This document shows positions 43,377-51,554 of a stretch of 64,000 nt of DNA, piece after piece. The translations under genes were made by a program, and so were the position numbers. How positions within the stretch are numbered: the first letter of the stretch is position 1; each line of letters begins with the position of its first letter. Source of the DNA: Methanobacteriales archaeon HGW-Methanobacteriales-1 (lineage in GTDB: Archaea > Methanobacteriota > Methanobacteria > Methanobacteriales > Methanobacteriaceae); contig PGYO01000003.1 in NCBI GenBank assembly GCA_002839705.1, forward strand, positions 124,001 to 188,000. Reading direction: 5' to 3'. Below the pieces are notes generated by a model. That model made no database searches, was not told the origin of the DNA, and was given only the letters and a program-made list of their open reading frames with translations.

Positions 43377-43691
43377 ATGAATAGTGTTATTTTTGGAATA
43401 ATAATAGGAATAATATTTGGAATTGTGTCGGTATTGATTATGATACCCTTGAAGTTTGAAAATTCAGGCAAAAGAAGAGATGCAATGGCCGGAGCATTTA
43501 TAGATCGTTTCATGATAGGTTTCATAATTCCAAATGTTGTCCTTGGAATTAATCCCATCATTGCTGGAGCTTTACTTGGTATTGGTCTTTCCCTTCCCTC
43601 AGCAATCATAAGTAGAACTTATGCCCCCATTTTAATTATTGGTACAGTAGGTGGGGCAGTTATAGGATATTTAACCGGAGTATTTGTATGA
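43377..43691 (+). CDS. Small membrane protein of unknown function
   Basis: A 104-residue protein with about three to four hydrophobic helices rich in Gly and Ile (IIIGIIFGIVSVLIM at the start, IIPNVVLGINPIIAGALLGIGL in the middle, and a C-terminal Gly-rich helix). The loop SGKRRDAMAGAFIDRFM between helices is charged. The start follows AAAGGTG. It overlaps the next gene by four bases (ATGA), so the two are translationally coupled. I do not know the family. Confidence 0.72.
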   Translation: MNSVIFGIIIGIIFGIVSVLIMIPLKFENSGKRRDAMAGAFIDRFMIGFIIPNVVLGINPIIAGALLGIGLSLPSAIISRTYAPILIIGTVGGAVIGYLTGVFV

Positions 43692-44056
43692 ATACTGATA
43701 AAGAAGATTCATTTGTTGAAATTTGTTTATATGAAGTTAAACCAGATAAAACTGAAGAATTTGAGGCATTAATTAAAAAGGTTCTTAATCATCACAGTGA
43801 ATTCCCTGGAGTTAAAGATGTTAGATATATGAGACGAACCCACCGGCCAGGAAGTTTTAGTGATGCAAAAAATGGAAAGCCACCTATTAAATTAACTCAA
43901 AAGCCTAAATTTTATACTTATGTGTTATACTGGGAATTAAACAATGCGATAACTCATGGAAAGGCCACTAAATCTGGCCTTGAGAATTTCTTTAAAGAAT
44001 TTAATAGGTGTCTGGTTAAAGCTCCAAAAATAATTCTTGGTGAGAGAATTCAATAA
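43688..44056 (+). CDS. Antibiotic biosynthesis monooxygenase (ABM)-like dimeric alpha-beta protein
   Basis: A 122-residue protein whose first half fits the ABM/dimeric alpha-beta barrel pattern: a beta strand EICLYEVKPDKTEEFEALI, then helix, then FPGVKDVRYMRR. The later YTYVLYWELNNAITHGKATKS is the typical second half. These small proteins act as heme, quinone or oxygen-handling enzymes or as modules without known activity. The specific reaction here cannot be told. It is coupled to the upstream membrane protein by a four-base overlap. Confidence 0.65.
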   Translation: MNTDKEDSFVEICLYEVKPDKTEEFEALIKKVLNHHSEFPGVKDVRYMRRTHRPGSFSDAKNGKPPIKLTQKPKFYTYVLYWELNNAITHGKATKSGLENFFKEFNRCLVKAPKIILGERIQ

Positions 44057-44109
44057 ATAGGATCATTTCGATTAAATTGATTTTTTCCCTTGGAAATAAT
44101 TTTCATGAT

Positions 44110-45105
44110 TCAAAAATTGAATTCTTTTGTAATCGACACCAAAAACTTCCATTGCCGCATCATATAATCCAGTTCATGGCATAAGTTAGCTTTATAATCA
44201 TCCAGAACATCACCACCACCAATAACAGCCTCACCAGCACAGTAACCACTGGTCAGAGCAATTGAAATTCCCTCACCTAGGGGATTCAATAAATTGGCCG
44301 CCTCGCCTGCAAAGAGTACCCTGCCCTTTCCTAAATCCACATTAAATCCAGATCGAATATGTGGAATTAATCCTGTTTCTTCTCTCTCCACTGATTCTAT
44401 TTTTAAATTAAAATTAGATTCCAGATAGGAAACAAAACAGGAATGGTATTCTTTCATTTTAAATGCATCTTTGACTCCCACTCCTATAATGAGATAGTCA
44501 TCTTTCACATTGAACCAGGCATCGTACTGGGAGAGGGAAGTATCTAAAAAAGCATGGAAAAATGCACTGTCCAGATCTATCAAACCCCTGCAAAAGGTCT
44601 GGTAAGTGATGATATAATCTACATCTACATCCAGAATATTCCTTTTAATTCTACTACCTGCCCCATCACAGGCAATGACCCATCGGGCATTTTCTACATA
44701 ATCTTCCAGATGGACTCTCACGTGATCCTCTTTTTCTTCACAATGCATGGCCCTGGTGGATGTTCTAAGTTCAGCACCGGCCTTCTCCGCATTTAAGCAC
44801 AAAAACTCATCAAAGGTGTTTCTCCAGATATTGTAACCCTCACTCGGGTAAGGATAAGCCTGGCCCTCTTCATTGGTGATAATGATTCCCTGGTTAAGAA
44901 TGGGATGTGAGAAGATTCTTCCGGGTATTTTTCCGAATTCTTTTTCCACGATTTTAATTGATTTCTGAATCAGAATTCCGGAACAGGACTTTTCCCGAGG
45001 TAATGACTTCTTCTCCACTAAGAGAACTTTTAATCCTGATTCTGCTGTTTTTTTAGCAGCCATGCACCCTGCAGGCCCGGCACCAATTACTATGACATCA
45101 TACAA
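44110..45105 (-). CDS. Geranylgeranyl reductase-family FAD flavoprotein
   Basis: A 331-residue flavoprotein with the FAD-binding Rossmann motif DVIVIGAGPAGCMAA at the N-terminus, the segment VEKKSLPREKSCSG that follows it in this family, an AGxGS-type ACDGAGSRIKR motif, and the C-terminal FAD motif VLFAGEAANLLNPLGEGI. The family includes digeranylgeranylglycerophospholipid reductase, which saturates archaeal lipids, but also many relatives of unknown substrate. It is shorter than the canonical archaeal enzyme (about 390-400 residues), so I avoid a specific name. It stands alone, convergent with the ABM-like gene. Confidence 0.8.
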   Translation of the reverse strand: MYDVIVIGAGPAGCMAAKKTAESGLKVLLVEKKSLPREKSCSGILIQKSIKIVEKEFGKIPGRIFSHPILNQGIIITNEEGQAYPYPSEGYNIWRNTFDEFLCLNAEKAGAELRTSTRAMHCEEKEDHVRVHLEDYVENARWVIACDGAGSRIKRNILDVDVDYIITYQTFCRGLIDLDSAFFHAFLDTSLSQYDAWFNVKDDYLIIGVGVKDAFKMKEYHSCFVSYLESNFNLKIESVEREETGLIPHIRSGFNVDLGKGRVLFAGEAANLLNPLGEGISIALTSGYCAGEAVIGGGDVLDDYKANLCHELDYMMRQWKFLVSITKEFNF

Positions 45106-45279
45106 GTATAATTTCCTCCATAAATATCGATTATAAACACTTCATTCCATTTTATTTTAGTAATATTATTATATAAATTAATAACAAAGCAATATTAAAT
45201 GGTAATAGTGGTAACTTTTAAAAAGCAGCGCAATCTTTAAGAAAATAATAAGGACTTATAAAAAACAATTGGTGATTAA

Positions 45280-45447
45280 ATGGCGAATTTAATAGTTAAT
45301 ATATTATATGTGATTTTGGCAGTAGCTATTATAGTCTTTTTAGATTTTAAATATTTTAAATATGACTTTTGGAAACAGTTCCTCGTGAATATACTAATGG
45401 TTTTAGTGTTTGTAGCATTCTATTACTTGTTTTTAGTTAATTTGTAA
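45280..45447 (+). CDS. Small two-helix membrane protein
   Basis: A 55-residue open frame that begins ATG behind GGTGATTAA. It encodes two hydrophobic helices (residues about 4-21 and 34-53) joined by a short aromatic, charged loop (DFKYFKYDFWKQ). Good ribosome binding site, membrane-protein composition and a stop well placed before an inverted repeat make it a likely real gene. Function unknown. Confidence 0.6.
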   Translation: MANLIVNILYVILAVAIIVFLDFKYFKYDFWKQFLVNILMVLVFVAFYYLFLVNL

Positions 45448-45462
45448 AAAAGACAGATAAAA

Positions 45463-45486
45463 GGCCTCCCAGATGAAACAGAGGCC
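45463..45486. terminator. GC-rich inverted repeat between convergent genes
   Basis: GGCCTC (45463-45468) pairs with GAGGCC (45481-45486) across a 12-base loop. It sits 16 bases after the small membrane protein gene and between convergent genes, so it may serve as a terminator for either. No T-run directly follows. Confidence 0.35.
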
Positions 45487-45569
45487 CATCATCCTAAAAT
45501 TATTTAATTTGAGATAAAAAATAGAATAAAAATTAAAATAAATAAATAAAAAACTCTTTTTTAATTTAT

Positions 45570-46274
45570 TTAATCCGACCGGAATTCTTCAGGTATAACT
45601 ATATCAGCATCACCGGCCGAGCAATGTGGTATGGCGGCTATTAAATTATGTACACGTTCATAGGGTACTGATAAAAAGACCACATCTGGTTCAAATCCTT
45701 GATGGCTTCGGGCCGTCCAATCTCCCACAGTCATATTGGTATTTCCACTCATTATAGTATACACTATGGCCGAATGACATAATGCACCTATAATTTGCTG
45801 TTGTGGTGATAGGCCATCCCAATAGGTGTCCAAGGTTATAAGGCGACAGGCCACTTCAGCATTGCATAAAAATAAAATCATATCTGGCCTTATTTCGGCC
45901 TTTTCTAAGGGACACATTACTATCCTATCTGATAAATCCGTGGCTGGTGGTATGGTTAATTTTCTCATTCTCTCAAAACTAACAATGGATCCGGTAAGCT
46001 TTTCACCCTTAGTGAGGAATTTCTGCAACTTTCTTTTTTGTTTTCCAGCAAAAGGCTCGCTAAAACCGCAGTAGTGATTACCACCCGGGCAGGTCGAAAC
46101 ATCTTCGTCAATTACAAAGCTTTCTCCCTCAGCTGCAAGTTTCATTGCTTTACAAATGGATATTTTTTCATATCGACCCAATTCAATTTCATCATTAGTA
46201 AAAGAAATAGCCATAGGTTCATATTTTAATCCAAATATCTTTTTAAAAACATCTGCCTGTTCTTTATAGCTCAT
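45570..46274 (-). CDS. DUF169-family protein
   Basis: A 234-residue soluble protein matching the DUF169 pattern: an N-terminal EPMAISFTNDE, CKAMKLAAEGESFVIDED, the Cys-containing STCPGGNHYCGF, then a C-terminal MSGNTNMTVGDWTARSHQGF region with PDVVFLSVPYERV. Conserved Cys in the CPGG and NHYCG segments and a further Cys in MCPLEKA suggest a metal or cofactor site. DUF169 proteins are common in anaerobes and have no established function. The start follows GGGAGATGGG. Confidence 0.75.
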   Translation of the reverse strand: MSYKEQADVFKKIFGLKYEPMAISFTNDEIELGRYEKISICKAMKLAAEGESFVIDEDVSTCPGGNHYCGFSEPFAGKQKRKLQKFLTKGEKLTGSIVSFERMRKLTIPPATDLSDRIVMCPLEKAEIRPDMILFLCNAEVACRLITLDTYWDGLSPQQQIIGALCHSAIVYTIMSGNTNMTVGDWTARSHQGFEPDVVFLSVPYERVHNLIAAIPHCSAGDADIVIPEEFRSD

Positions 46275-46569
46275 TTAAACCCATCTCCCGCTTAAAAAAT
46301 AATTAATTAACTAATGTTTTATGGTATATACCTTTAAACTAATTAATTTATTCAAAAAAAGAATAGAATTTCTATCTCAAATCTTATTGTTTGAAAAAAC
46401 CAGGTAACAAACTTAGCGACCGGATTCATTTAAATTATCGCTTTTTAATATTTTTTTGGTAATATTAATTTCTAAAAATAATTAAAAAGGTTTTAAAAAC
46501 CATGATAAGCCAGAATTTAAACTAACCAAGGAGTAAAAACCTCTTAAACCATGGCCATTATCTATTAAT

Positions 46570-46929
46570 TCACCTTTTGATGGCAGAACCAATAGTACCA
46601 CCAAGGCCCCCCACAAGGGCATATAAAACTATAACCACAACAGCTTCTATTATTCCGGTAACTGGCCAGAGCTGTTTTGCAGTATCACCTAATCCTATAA
46701 GGTATAAAATAAGTATAATCAGTCCCCCGACGATACCTCCAACGATACCCACAAGTGCTCCGTGTGCGGCACCGTTCATATAACCTTCGTCAGCTTTGTA
46801 ACCGACATATACTGTTGCTGCCAGAAATCCAACGATACCTCCAATATCTCCTGCAAATTCTCGAAGAATAATCCACAGGATTAAGGATATCACCAATCCC
46901 TTTCTTACCGTAACCCAGTTTATTTCCAT
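46570..46929 (-). CDS. Small membrane protein, DUF5518-like
   Basis: A 119-residue protein with four Gly/Ile-rich hydrophobic helices and a charged loop (YVGYKADEGYMNGAAHGALVG) between the second and third. The pattern of helix pair, loop with Asp/Gly and an AAHGALVGIVGG-like start of helix three matches the membrane-protein family I know as DUF5518, which is frequent in Methanobacteria. A similar protein is encoded at 55509-55892. Function unknown. The start follows AGGGGGTTATAAT. Confidence 0.65.
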   Translation of the reverse strand: MEINWVTVRKGLVISLILWIILREFAGDIGGIVGFLAATVYVGYKADEGYMNGAAHGALVGIVGGIVGGLIILILYLIGLGDTAKQLWPVTGIIEAVVVIVLYALVGGLGGTIGSAIKR

Positions 46930-47026
46930 ATTATAACCCCCTTTAAACCATGATTATAATCTATTCGGGATTATTAAAGTTTTTTTTCATAATAACTAAA
47001 TACTCCTTTTAAACAAATAAAGACTT

Positions 47027-47707
47027 ATGAAAGATATAAGGCCCATACCAATAGAATCACCATTAAAGGGGGAGTGGATGGTCTTAAATAGTCCAGGCAC
47101 TAAAGTTCCCAGCCATGGTACGGATTATCTTGCGCAAACTTATGCATTCGACCTTTTACAGGTTGATTGGGCCCATAAACCAGTTAAATTCTATAGAAAG
47201 AGTACTTTAAGTTATATTCTGGGTAAAGTTCACTTAAGTGATTGTTACTGCTATGGAAAACCCATTTATGCCCCTATCTCCGGTGTGGTGGTGGAAGCCC
47301 AGGATGGATATCCTGAACGGGACCCGGTACAACCTATTCATGATATTTCAATTGCTTTAAAGAATGCCTGGTTTTTCAACCCGGAAAAACAGAACGTCCA
47401 GGATATTGCCGGCAATTATATCATTATTCAAGGAGATGAATCATGTACATTTCTGGGCCATATGCAAAAAGGTTCAATAAAAGTAAAAAATGGTGATAAA
47501 ATTAAATCAGGAGAGTTAATGGGAAATATTGGCCATTCAGGTAATTCAACTGCTCCTCACCTCCATTTTCAGCTTATGGATGGCCCTGATGCAACCACAG
47601 CTAAAGGCCTTCCTTGTTGTTTTAGAGAATATGAATTATATGATAATAATCGTTGGATTAAAGTAGAAAATGGAATACCAAAAAATAAAGACCGAGTTCG
47701 CTTTTAA
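47027..47707 (+). CDS. M23-family (LytM-type) metallopeptidase-like protein
   Basis: A 226-residue protein with the M23 fold signature. HGTDYLAQTYAFDLL (from residue 30) supplies His30 and Asp42, GHMQKG supplies His145, and APHLHFQL supplies His178 and His180; a DxK-type hairpin DKIKSGELMG lies before it. M23 enzymes cleave peptide bonds in peptidoglycan-type walls. No signal peptide is seen, so it may act in the cytoplasm or be exported another way; archaeal pseudomurein is not the usual substrate. No ribosome binding site is obvious, although AAATAAAGA precedes the ATG. Confidence 0.78.
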   Translation: MKDIRPIPIESPLKGEWMVLNSPGTKVPSHGTDYLAQTYAFDLLQVDWAHKPVKFYRKSTLSYILGKVHLSDCYCYGKPIYAPISGVVVEAQDGYPERDPVQPIHDISIALKNAWFFNPEKQNVQDIAGNYIIIQGDESCTFLGHMQKGSIKVKNGDKIKSGELMGNIGHSGNSTAPHLHFQLMDGPDATTAKGLPCCFREYELYDNNRWIKVENGIPKNKDRVRF

Positions 47708-47925
47708 CTTATTAAAACATTTTTAATCCATCATAATCATAAAAACAGCATATAATTCCAAGATATATCACAAAATTATCCCCCATAAATAATGGCCTTA
47801 TTGAAAAAATAAATATTATATTTTAACCACACTAGCAAATTCAAATATTGTAAAAACATCCTGGAATTAAATTATTTGATTAAAAATAAATACCAGTCAC
47901 AACACATTATTATTAGTTAGTTCTT

Positions 47926-49329
47926 ATGGAAGCTAAAATTTTACTGGTAGATGGAAACCTAGAGGCAAGAGATATTAAGCATACATTGGAATCTTTTGGT
48001 TATGCGGTTAGCTGTGCTTCCAGCGGCGAAGAAGCCATAGAAAAAGTATTTGATACCAGACCTGATCTTGTTTTGATGGATATTAATCTAACTGGAGAAA
48101 TGAATGGCATTGAAGTGGCTCAAAAGATCCAGGCGACGGACATACCGGTTGTATTTTCAACTGCTCATTCTAATCAACCCTTGATAAAAATGGTTATGGA
48201 AACCCAGCCCTACGGTTACCTGGTCAAGCCATATGAGGCAATTGAACTCAAATTAGCCGTAGAAAATGCTATTTATAAAAAAAATACGGAAAATAGGCTG
48301 ATATGGACTGAAAACCGTCTGCAAATCGGTATGGACATGGCCAAAATGGTTTACTGGGAATACAATACCGAAAATGATCTTTTCACCTTCGATGATCAGT
48401 TTTATGCACTCTATGGCACCAGTGCTCATGAGGAGGGTGGTAAGTTGATGTCCTCCCAGGAATATGTTGAGCGTTTCGTGGATCCAGGTGCCTATGAATT
48501 AATGGAAAGGGAACTCTCCAAGACTTATGATGTGGATGACCCTGATTTTATAAGTTCACCTCGCCACTGGATAATAAGGGGTGACGGGGAAAGAAGATTC
48601 GTAGTTGTCCGTTTTAGAATCATGTTTGATGAAAAAGGACAAAAAATAGGTACCCGTGGTGTTAATCAGGACATAACAGAACAAAAAATTGCTGAAGATG
48701 CTCTGGCCAAATCACTGGATGAAAAAGAGATGCTACTCAAGGAGATACACCACCGGGTGAAAAACAATCTAATGATTATATCCAGCTTATTAAATCTGCA
48801 ATCTCGTTATATAGAAGACAAAGACGCCCGTGATGTTTTTAAAGAAAGTCAAAACAGGGCTAAATCCATGGCAATGATTCATGAGCGGCTCTACCATTCC
48901 ACCGATCTTAAAAATATAGATTTTGGGGATTATATAATGAGCCTAACCACGGATCTCTACCATACCATGGTTTTGGATTCAGATCGGATTAAACTGGATA
49001 TCGATGTAGAGGATGTGAAGATTGATATTAACAATATGGTCCCTTTGGGCCTTATTGTGAATGAATTGATCACCAATAGTATGAAATACGCATTCCCTAA
49101 CCATAAGAGCGGATATATTAAGATACAGCTTTACCGTGAACATGAAAAAATTACTCTGGTAGTCAGTGATAATGGAATTGGATTACCAGAAGATGTGGAT
49201 TATAGAAAAACCAATTCCTTGGGATTGCAACTGGTTAAAAGCTTAACAGACCAAATTGACGGAGAAATAAGACTTGATAAAAGCCAGGGTACAACCTTTA
49301 CCATTATTTTTGAAGAACAAAATCCCTGA
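47926..49329 (+). CDS. Response regulator - PAS - histidine kinase hybrid
   Basis: A 467-residue cytoplasmic signalling protein. Residues 1-120 are a receiver domain with phospho-acceptor Asp52 (VLMDINL) and the conserved Lys in GYLVKPYE. Residues about 130-255 form a PAS-like domain ([21 protein letters not shown]...[13 protein letters not shown]). The kinase part has a HisKA_2-type [20 protein letters not shown] with the phosphorylated His near residue 275, followed by an ATPase domain with [13 protein letters not shown] (N box), DNGIGLP and [10 protein letters not shown]. No membrane helix is present. Such hybrids are common in Methanobacterium; the stimulus is unknown. Confidence 0.92.
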   Translation: MEAKILLVDGNLEARDIKHTLESFGYAVSCASSGEEAIEKVFDTRPDLVLMDINLTGEMNGIEVAQKIQATDIPVVFSTAHSNQPLIKMVMETQPYGYLVKPYEAIELKLAVENAIYKKNTENRLIWTENRLQIGMDMAKMVYWEYNTENDLFTFDDQFYALYGTSAHEEGGKLMSSQEYVERFVDPGAYELMERELSKTYDVDDPDFISSPRHWIIRGDGERRFVVVRFRIMFDEKGQKIGTRGVNQDITEQKIAEDALAKSLDEKEMLLKEIHHRVKNNLMIISSLLNLQSRYIEDKDARDVFKESQNRAKSMAMIHERLYHSTDLKNIDFGDYIMSLTTDLYHTMVLDSDRIKLDIDVEDVKIDINNMVPLGLIVNELITNSMKYAFPNHKSGYIKIQLYREHEKITLVVSDNGIGLPEDVDYRKTNSLGLQLVKSLTDQIDGEIRLDKSQGTTFTIIFEEQNP

Positions 49330-49838
49330 GACACTTAATGAACAATGTGTATTTTTTTATCTTTCCAGACATGAAAAAAGAAATGAGATAGTATTTCATT
49401 CCTTCTCAGGTGAAAATGTGTTTGAAAAAACTTTTTTTGGAGGCTAATTGGGGAGAGATTATTTTTCATCATCGCAACCACTGTTTCCTGCCACATAACT
49501 GTATAAACAACCTGCTACAGGTTATAACCTCCCCTGTAGGCCATATACCTCGATTATATCTCTGCAGGCAAAGTTTTAAAAATCTTCTGGTGATTCTCCC
49601 AGTTTTAACTGGTAAATTTCCCCACAGATTTGCATTTTAAAAACTCAATTACCCTTTTTTAAAAATATTCAAATTTTAATTAATAATAAATTAATTTAAG
49701 ATGTATTTTTAATAAAATATATATTAAAATCAATCTAAGAAGAATGGTAAACTGGTTTAATAAACTGAAAATCTATTTCTGGCCAATAAAGATAGTAAAA
49801 CTTATGGTTAGTGTTAAAATTAATTAAGGGGAATGGAT
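49330..49838. other. Intergenic stretch with a flavoprotein remnant
   Basis: About 510 bp. The middle (49478-49640, minus strand) is a decayed flavoprotein fragment, listed separately. The rest is AT-rich without a gene. Confidence 0.5.
49478..49640 (-). pseudogene. Remnant of an HI0933/BaiN-type flavoprotein C-terminus (copy 1)
   Basis: Read on the minus strand in three frames with stops, the fragment gives CRDIIEVYGLQG, RGGYNL and SYVAGNS in order. Together these match the C-terminal FAD-binding signature of HI0933/BaiN-like flavoproteins (AGD-x-D-x-x-G-x-x-GGYNL-Q-x-A-x-x-TGYVAG), from memory of the family. A second decayed copy lies at 55980-56110 and aligns to it at DNA level. Confidence 0.55.
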
Positions 49839-50618
49839 ATGGATGATATAGAGATAATAGACTTGAATCCAGATAATATATCCGAGTATGGTGTTTGCGG
49901 GTACAAAGATCTGAAAAAACACGTGGAGTTAAGGAAAAAGATTGAGTGGTTCCAGGAATATTACCCTAAAGGATTACGAATTAAGATAGTAATGTCTGAA
50001 AAGGGCGGTTATCAGGGAATGCTGGAATACATTCCTGGAGAATATGCTCACCGTCCGGTGAAGGCAGACGGATATCTATTTATCCATTGCATTTTTGTAG
50101 GCTTCCGGAAAGAATTTAAAGGTCAAGGAATGGCTTCCCAGTTACTGGATGAATGTATTAAAGAGGCACAGGATAAGGACATGCGGGGAGTGGCCATAGT
50201 CACCAGAAAAGGCCCCTTCATGGTAGGTAATGATATATTCCTGAATAAAGGTTTTCAGATAGTGGATAGTGTTAAACCTGATTTTGATTTGCTGGTAAAG
50301 AAGTTTGATGAAAAATCACCCAATCCCCAGTTCCGGGAAGTTATGGAAGAGTCTTTAAAAGAATACTCTAGGGGATTGACCATCCTCCGCTCAGTACAAT
50401 GCCCCTACACTGAAAAAAATGTTAATGCTATTATGGAATCGGCAAAAGATAAATTCAAACTGGAAACCAATCTGGTTGATTTAAAGGATGCCTCGGATGT
50501 TCAAAATTCACCCTGTGCTTTCGGATCATTCTGTCTTATCTATGATGGTGAAATATTAAGTTATCATCCCATTAGCAAGACCCGATTTGAGAATATAATG
50601 AAAAAGACACTCCCCTAA
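49839..50618 (+). CDS. GNAT-family N-acetyltransferase with YoaP-like C-terminal domain
   Basis: About 259 residues. The N-terminal half is a GNAT acetyltransferase with HCIFVGFRKEFKGQGMASQLL (acetyl-CoA-binding Q/R-x-x-G-x-G/A near residues 88-102) and a downstream MVGNDIFLNKGFQIVDSV. The C-terminal half (about 165-259) matches the YoaP-like extension seen in several anaerobes (FGSFCLIYDGEILSYHPISKTRF). The ATG at 49839 sits seven bases after GGGG; the earlier ATG at 49833 is only one base from that box, so I choose the later one. The acceptor substrate is unknown. The next gene begins 14 bp downstream. Confidence 0.8.
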   Translation: MDDIEIIDLNPDNISEYGVCGYKDLKKHVELRKKIEWFQEYYPKGLRIKIVMSEKGGYQGMLEYIPGEYAHRPVKADGYLFIHCIFVGFRKEFKGQGMASQLLDECIKEAQDKDMRGVAIVTRKGPFMVGNDIFLNKGFQIVDSVKPDFDLLVKKFDEKSPNPQFREVMEESLKEYSRGLTILRSVQCPYTEKNVNAIMESAKDKFKLETNLVDLKDASDVQNSPCAFGSFCLIYDGEILSYHPISKTRFENIMKKTLP

Positions 50619-50632
50619 AGATTTTTTATAAC

Positions 50633-51229
50633 ATGCAAACTGAAACTAAAATTGGTAAAAAACTTTATTCCGTGCAGGAATCTTACTGGATCTTTTACCA
50701 TGGAATACGGACCATGAAGTACATGTCTAAAGCCAAAAATAACCAGGAATTAGACACTAAATTCATAGAAAGGATCATGCTAGCGGTGACTGAAGTTAAT
50801 GACTGTGCCATCTGTTCTTACGCCCACACCAAAAGGGCCCTGGAAAGTGGAATGAGTAGCGAAGAAATCCATAATATGCTGGCCGGGATTATGGATGACA
50901 TACCTGATGATGAACTTGCCGCAGTCATGTTTGCCCAGCATTATGCCGATACCCGTGGCCACCCTACTGGGGAATCCTGGCAGCGTATTGTAAAAATCTA
51001 TGGGACATCACGGGCTCAAGGCATTCTTGGTTCTATTCGTACTATCATGATAGGAAATGCTTATGGTATTGCCTGGAGTTCTTTTTTTAACCGGCTGAGA
51101 GGCCGGCCTGATCCAAGAAGCCGTCTGATATATGAGGCCAGTATGATTTTAGGTACTGTTTTAATACCCATTTCTCTAATTCACGCTTTAATCTCGAATT
51201 TGTTTAAAAACCCCATCATTAACTTTTAA
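50633..51229 (+). CDS. Carboxymuconolactone decarboxylase (AhpD-like) family protein
   Basis: A 198-residue helical protein with the AhpD catalytic pattern: Glu54, Cys58-x2-Cys61 and His65 (EVNDCAICSYAH). The Cys pair and His support thiol-disulfide chemistry of the alkylhydroperoxidase type. The C-terminus carries a hydrophobic helix (about 172-192, ASMILGTVLIPISLIHAL) not needed for catalysis, which might attach it to the membrane. It starts 14 bp after the GNAT gene and is probably co-transcribed; a role in oxidative stress is inferred. Confidence 0.82.
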   Translation: MQTETKIGKKLYSVQESYWIFYHGIRTMKYMSKAKNNQELDTKFIERIMLAVTEVNDCAICSYAHTKRALESGMSSEEIHNMLAGIMDDIPDDELAAVMFAQHYADTRGHPTGESWQRIVKIYGTSRAQGILGSIRTIMIGNAYGIAWSSFFNRLRGRPDPRSRLIYEASMILGTVLIPISLIHALISNLFKNPIINF

Positions 51230-51554
51230 GATTTTTTTAATATGCTCACAATTATAAAGAAATCCCGATTCAATCAAATAGTTTTCTTAAAAATTTATTT
51301 CAATGAAATAAAAAAATATTCAGGAGTGGTTATTGGGTTATAATCACTTTATTACTTTGGCCCAATTATAGCATATATTTTAAATTTACAATCCAAATAC
51401 ATTTGTTCTGCCCTCCAAATCAATCCCATAGTCATTTAACAATGTTTAATAAGTAGTAAACAATATATATTATTATTACTGAAAAAAATGGGCTGAGGGG
51501 TTTATTATAGGGAAAAAGTCGTATGTATCAAGTATTCATTTTAATGGTGATTAA
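51230..51554. other. AT-rich intergenic stretch
   Basis: About 325 bp with no gene seen. TATA-like AACAATATATATTATT near 51459-51475 is a plausible promoter for the beta-helix surface protein, about 85 bases before its start. Confidence 0.45.

Noticed and set aside
49410-49640. Plus-strand open frame of about 76 codons
   Set aside because: It has no ribosome binding site and an odd composition, and it overlaps the minus-strand flavoprotein remnant, which explains the sequence better.
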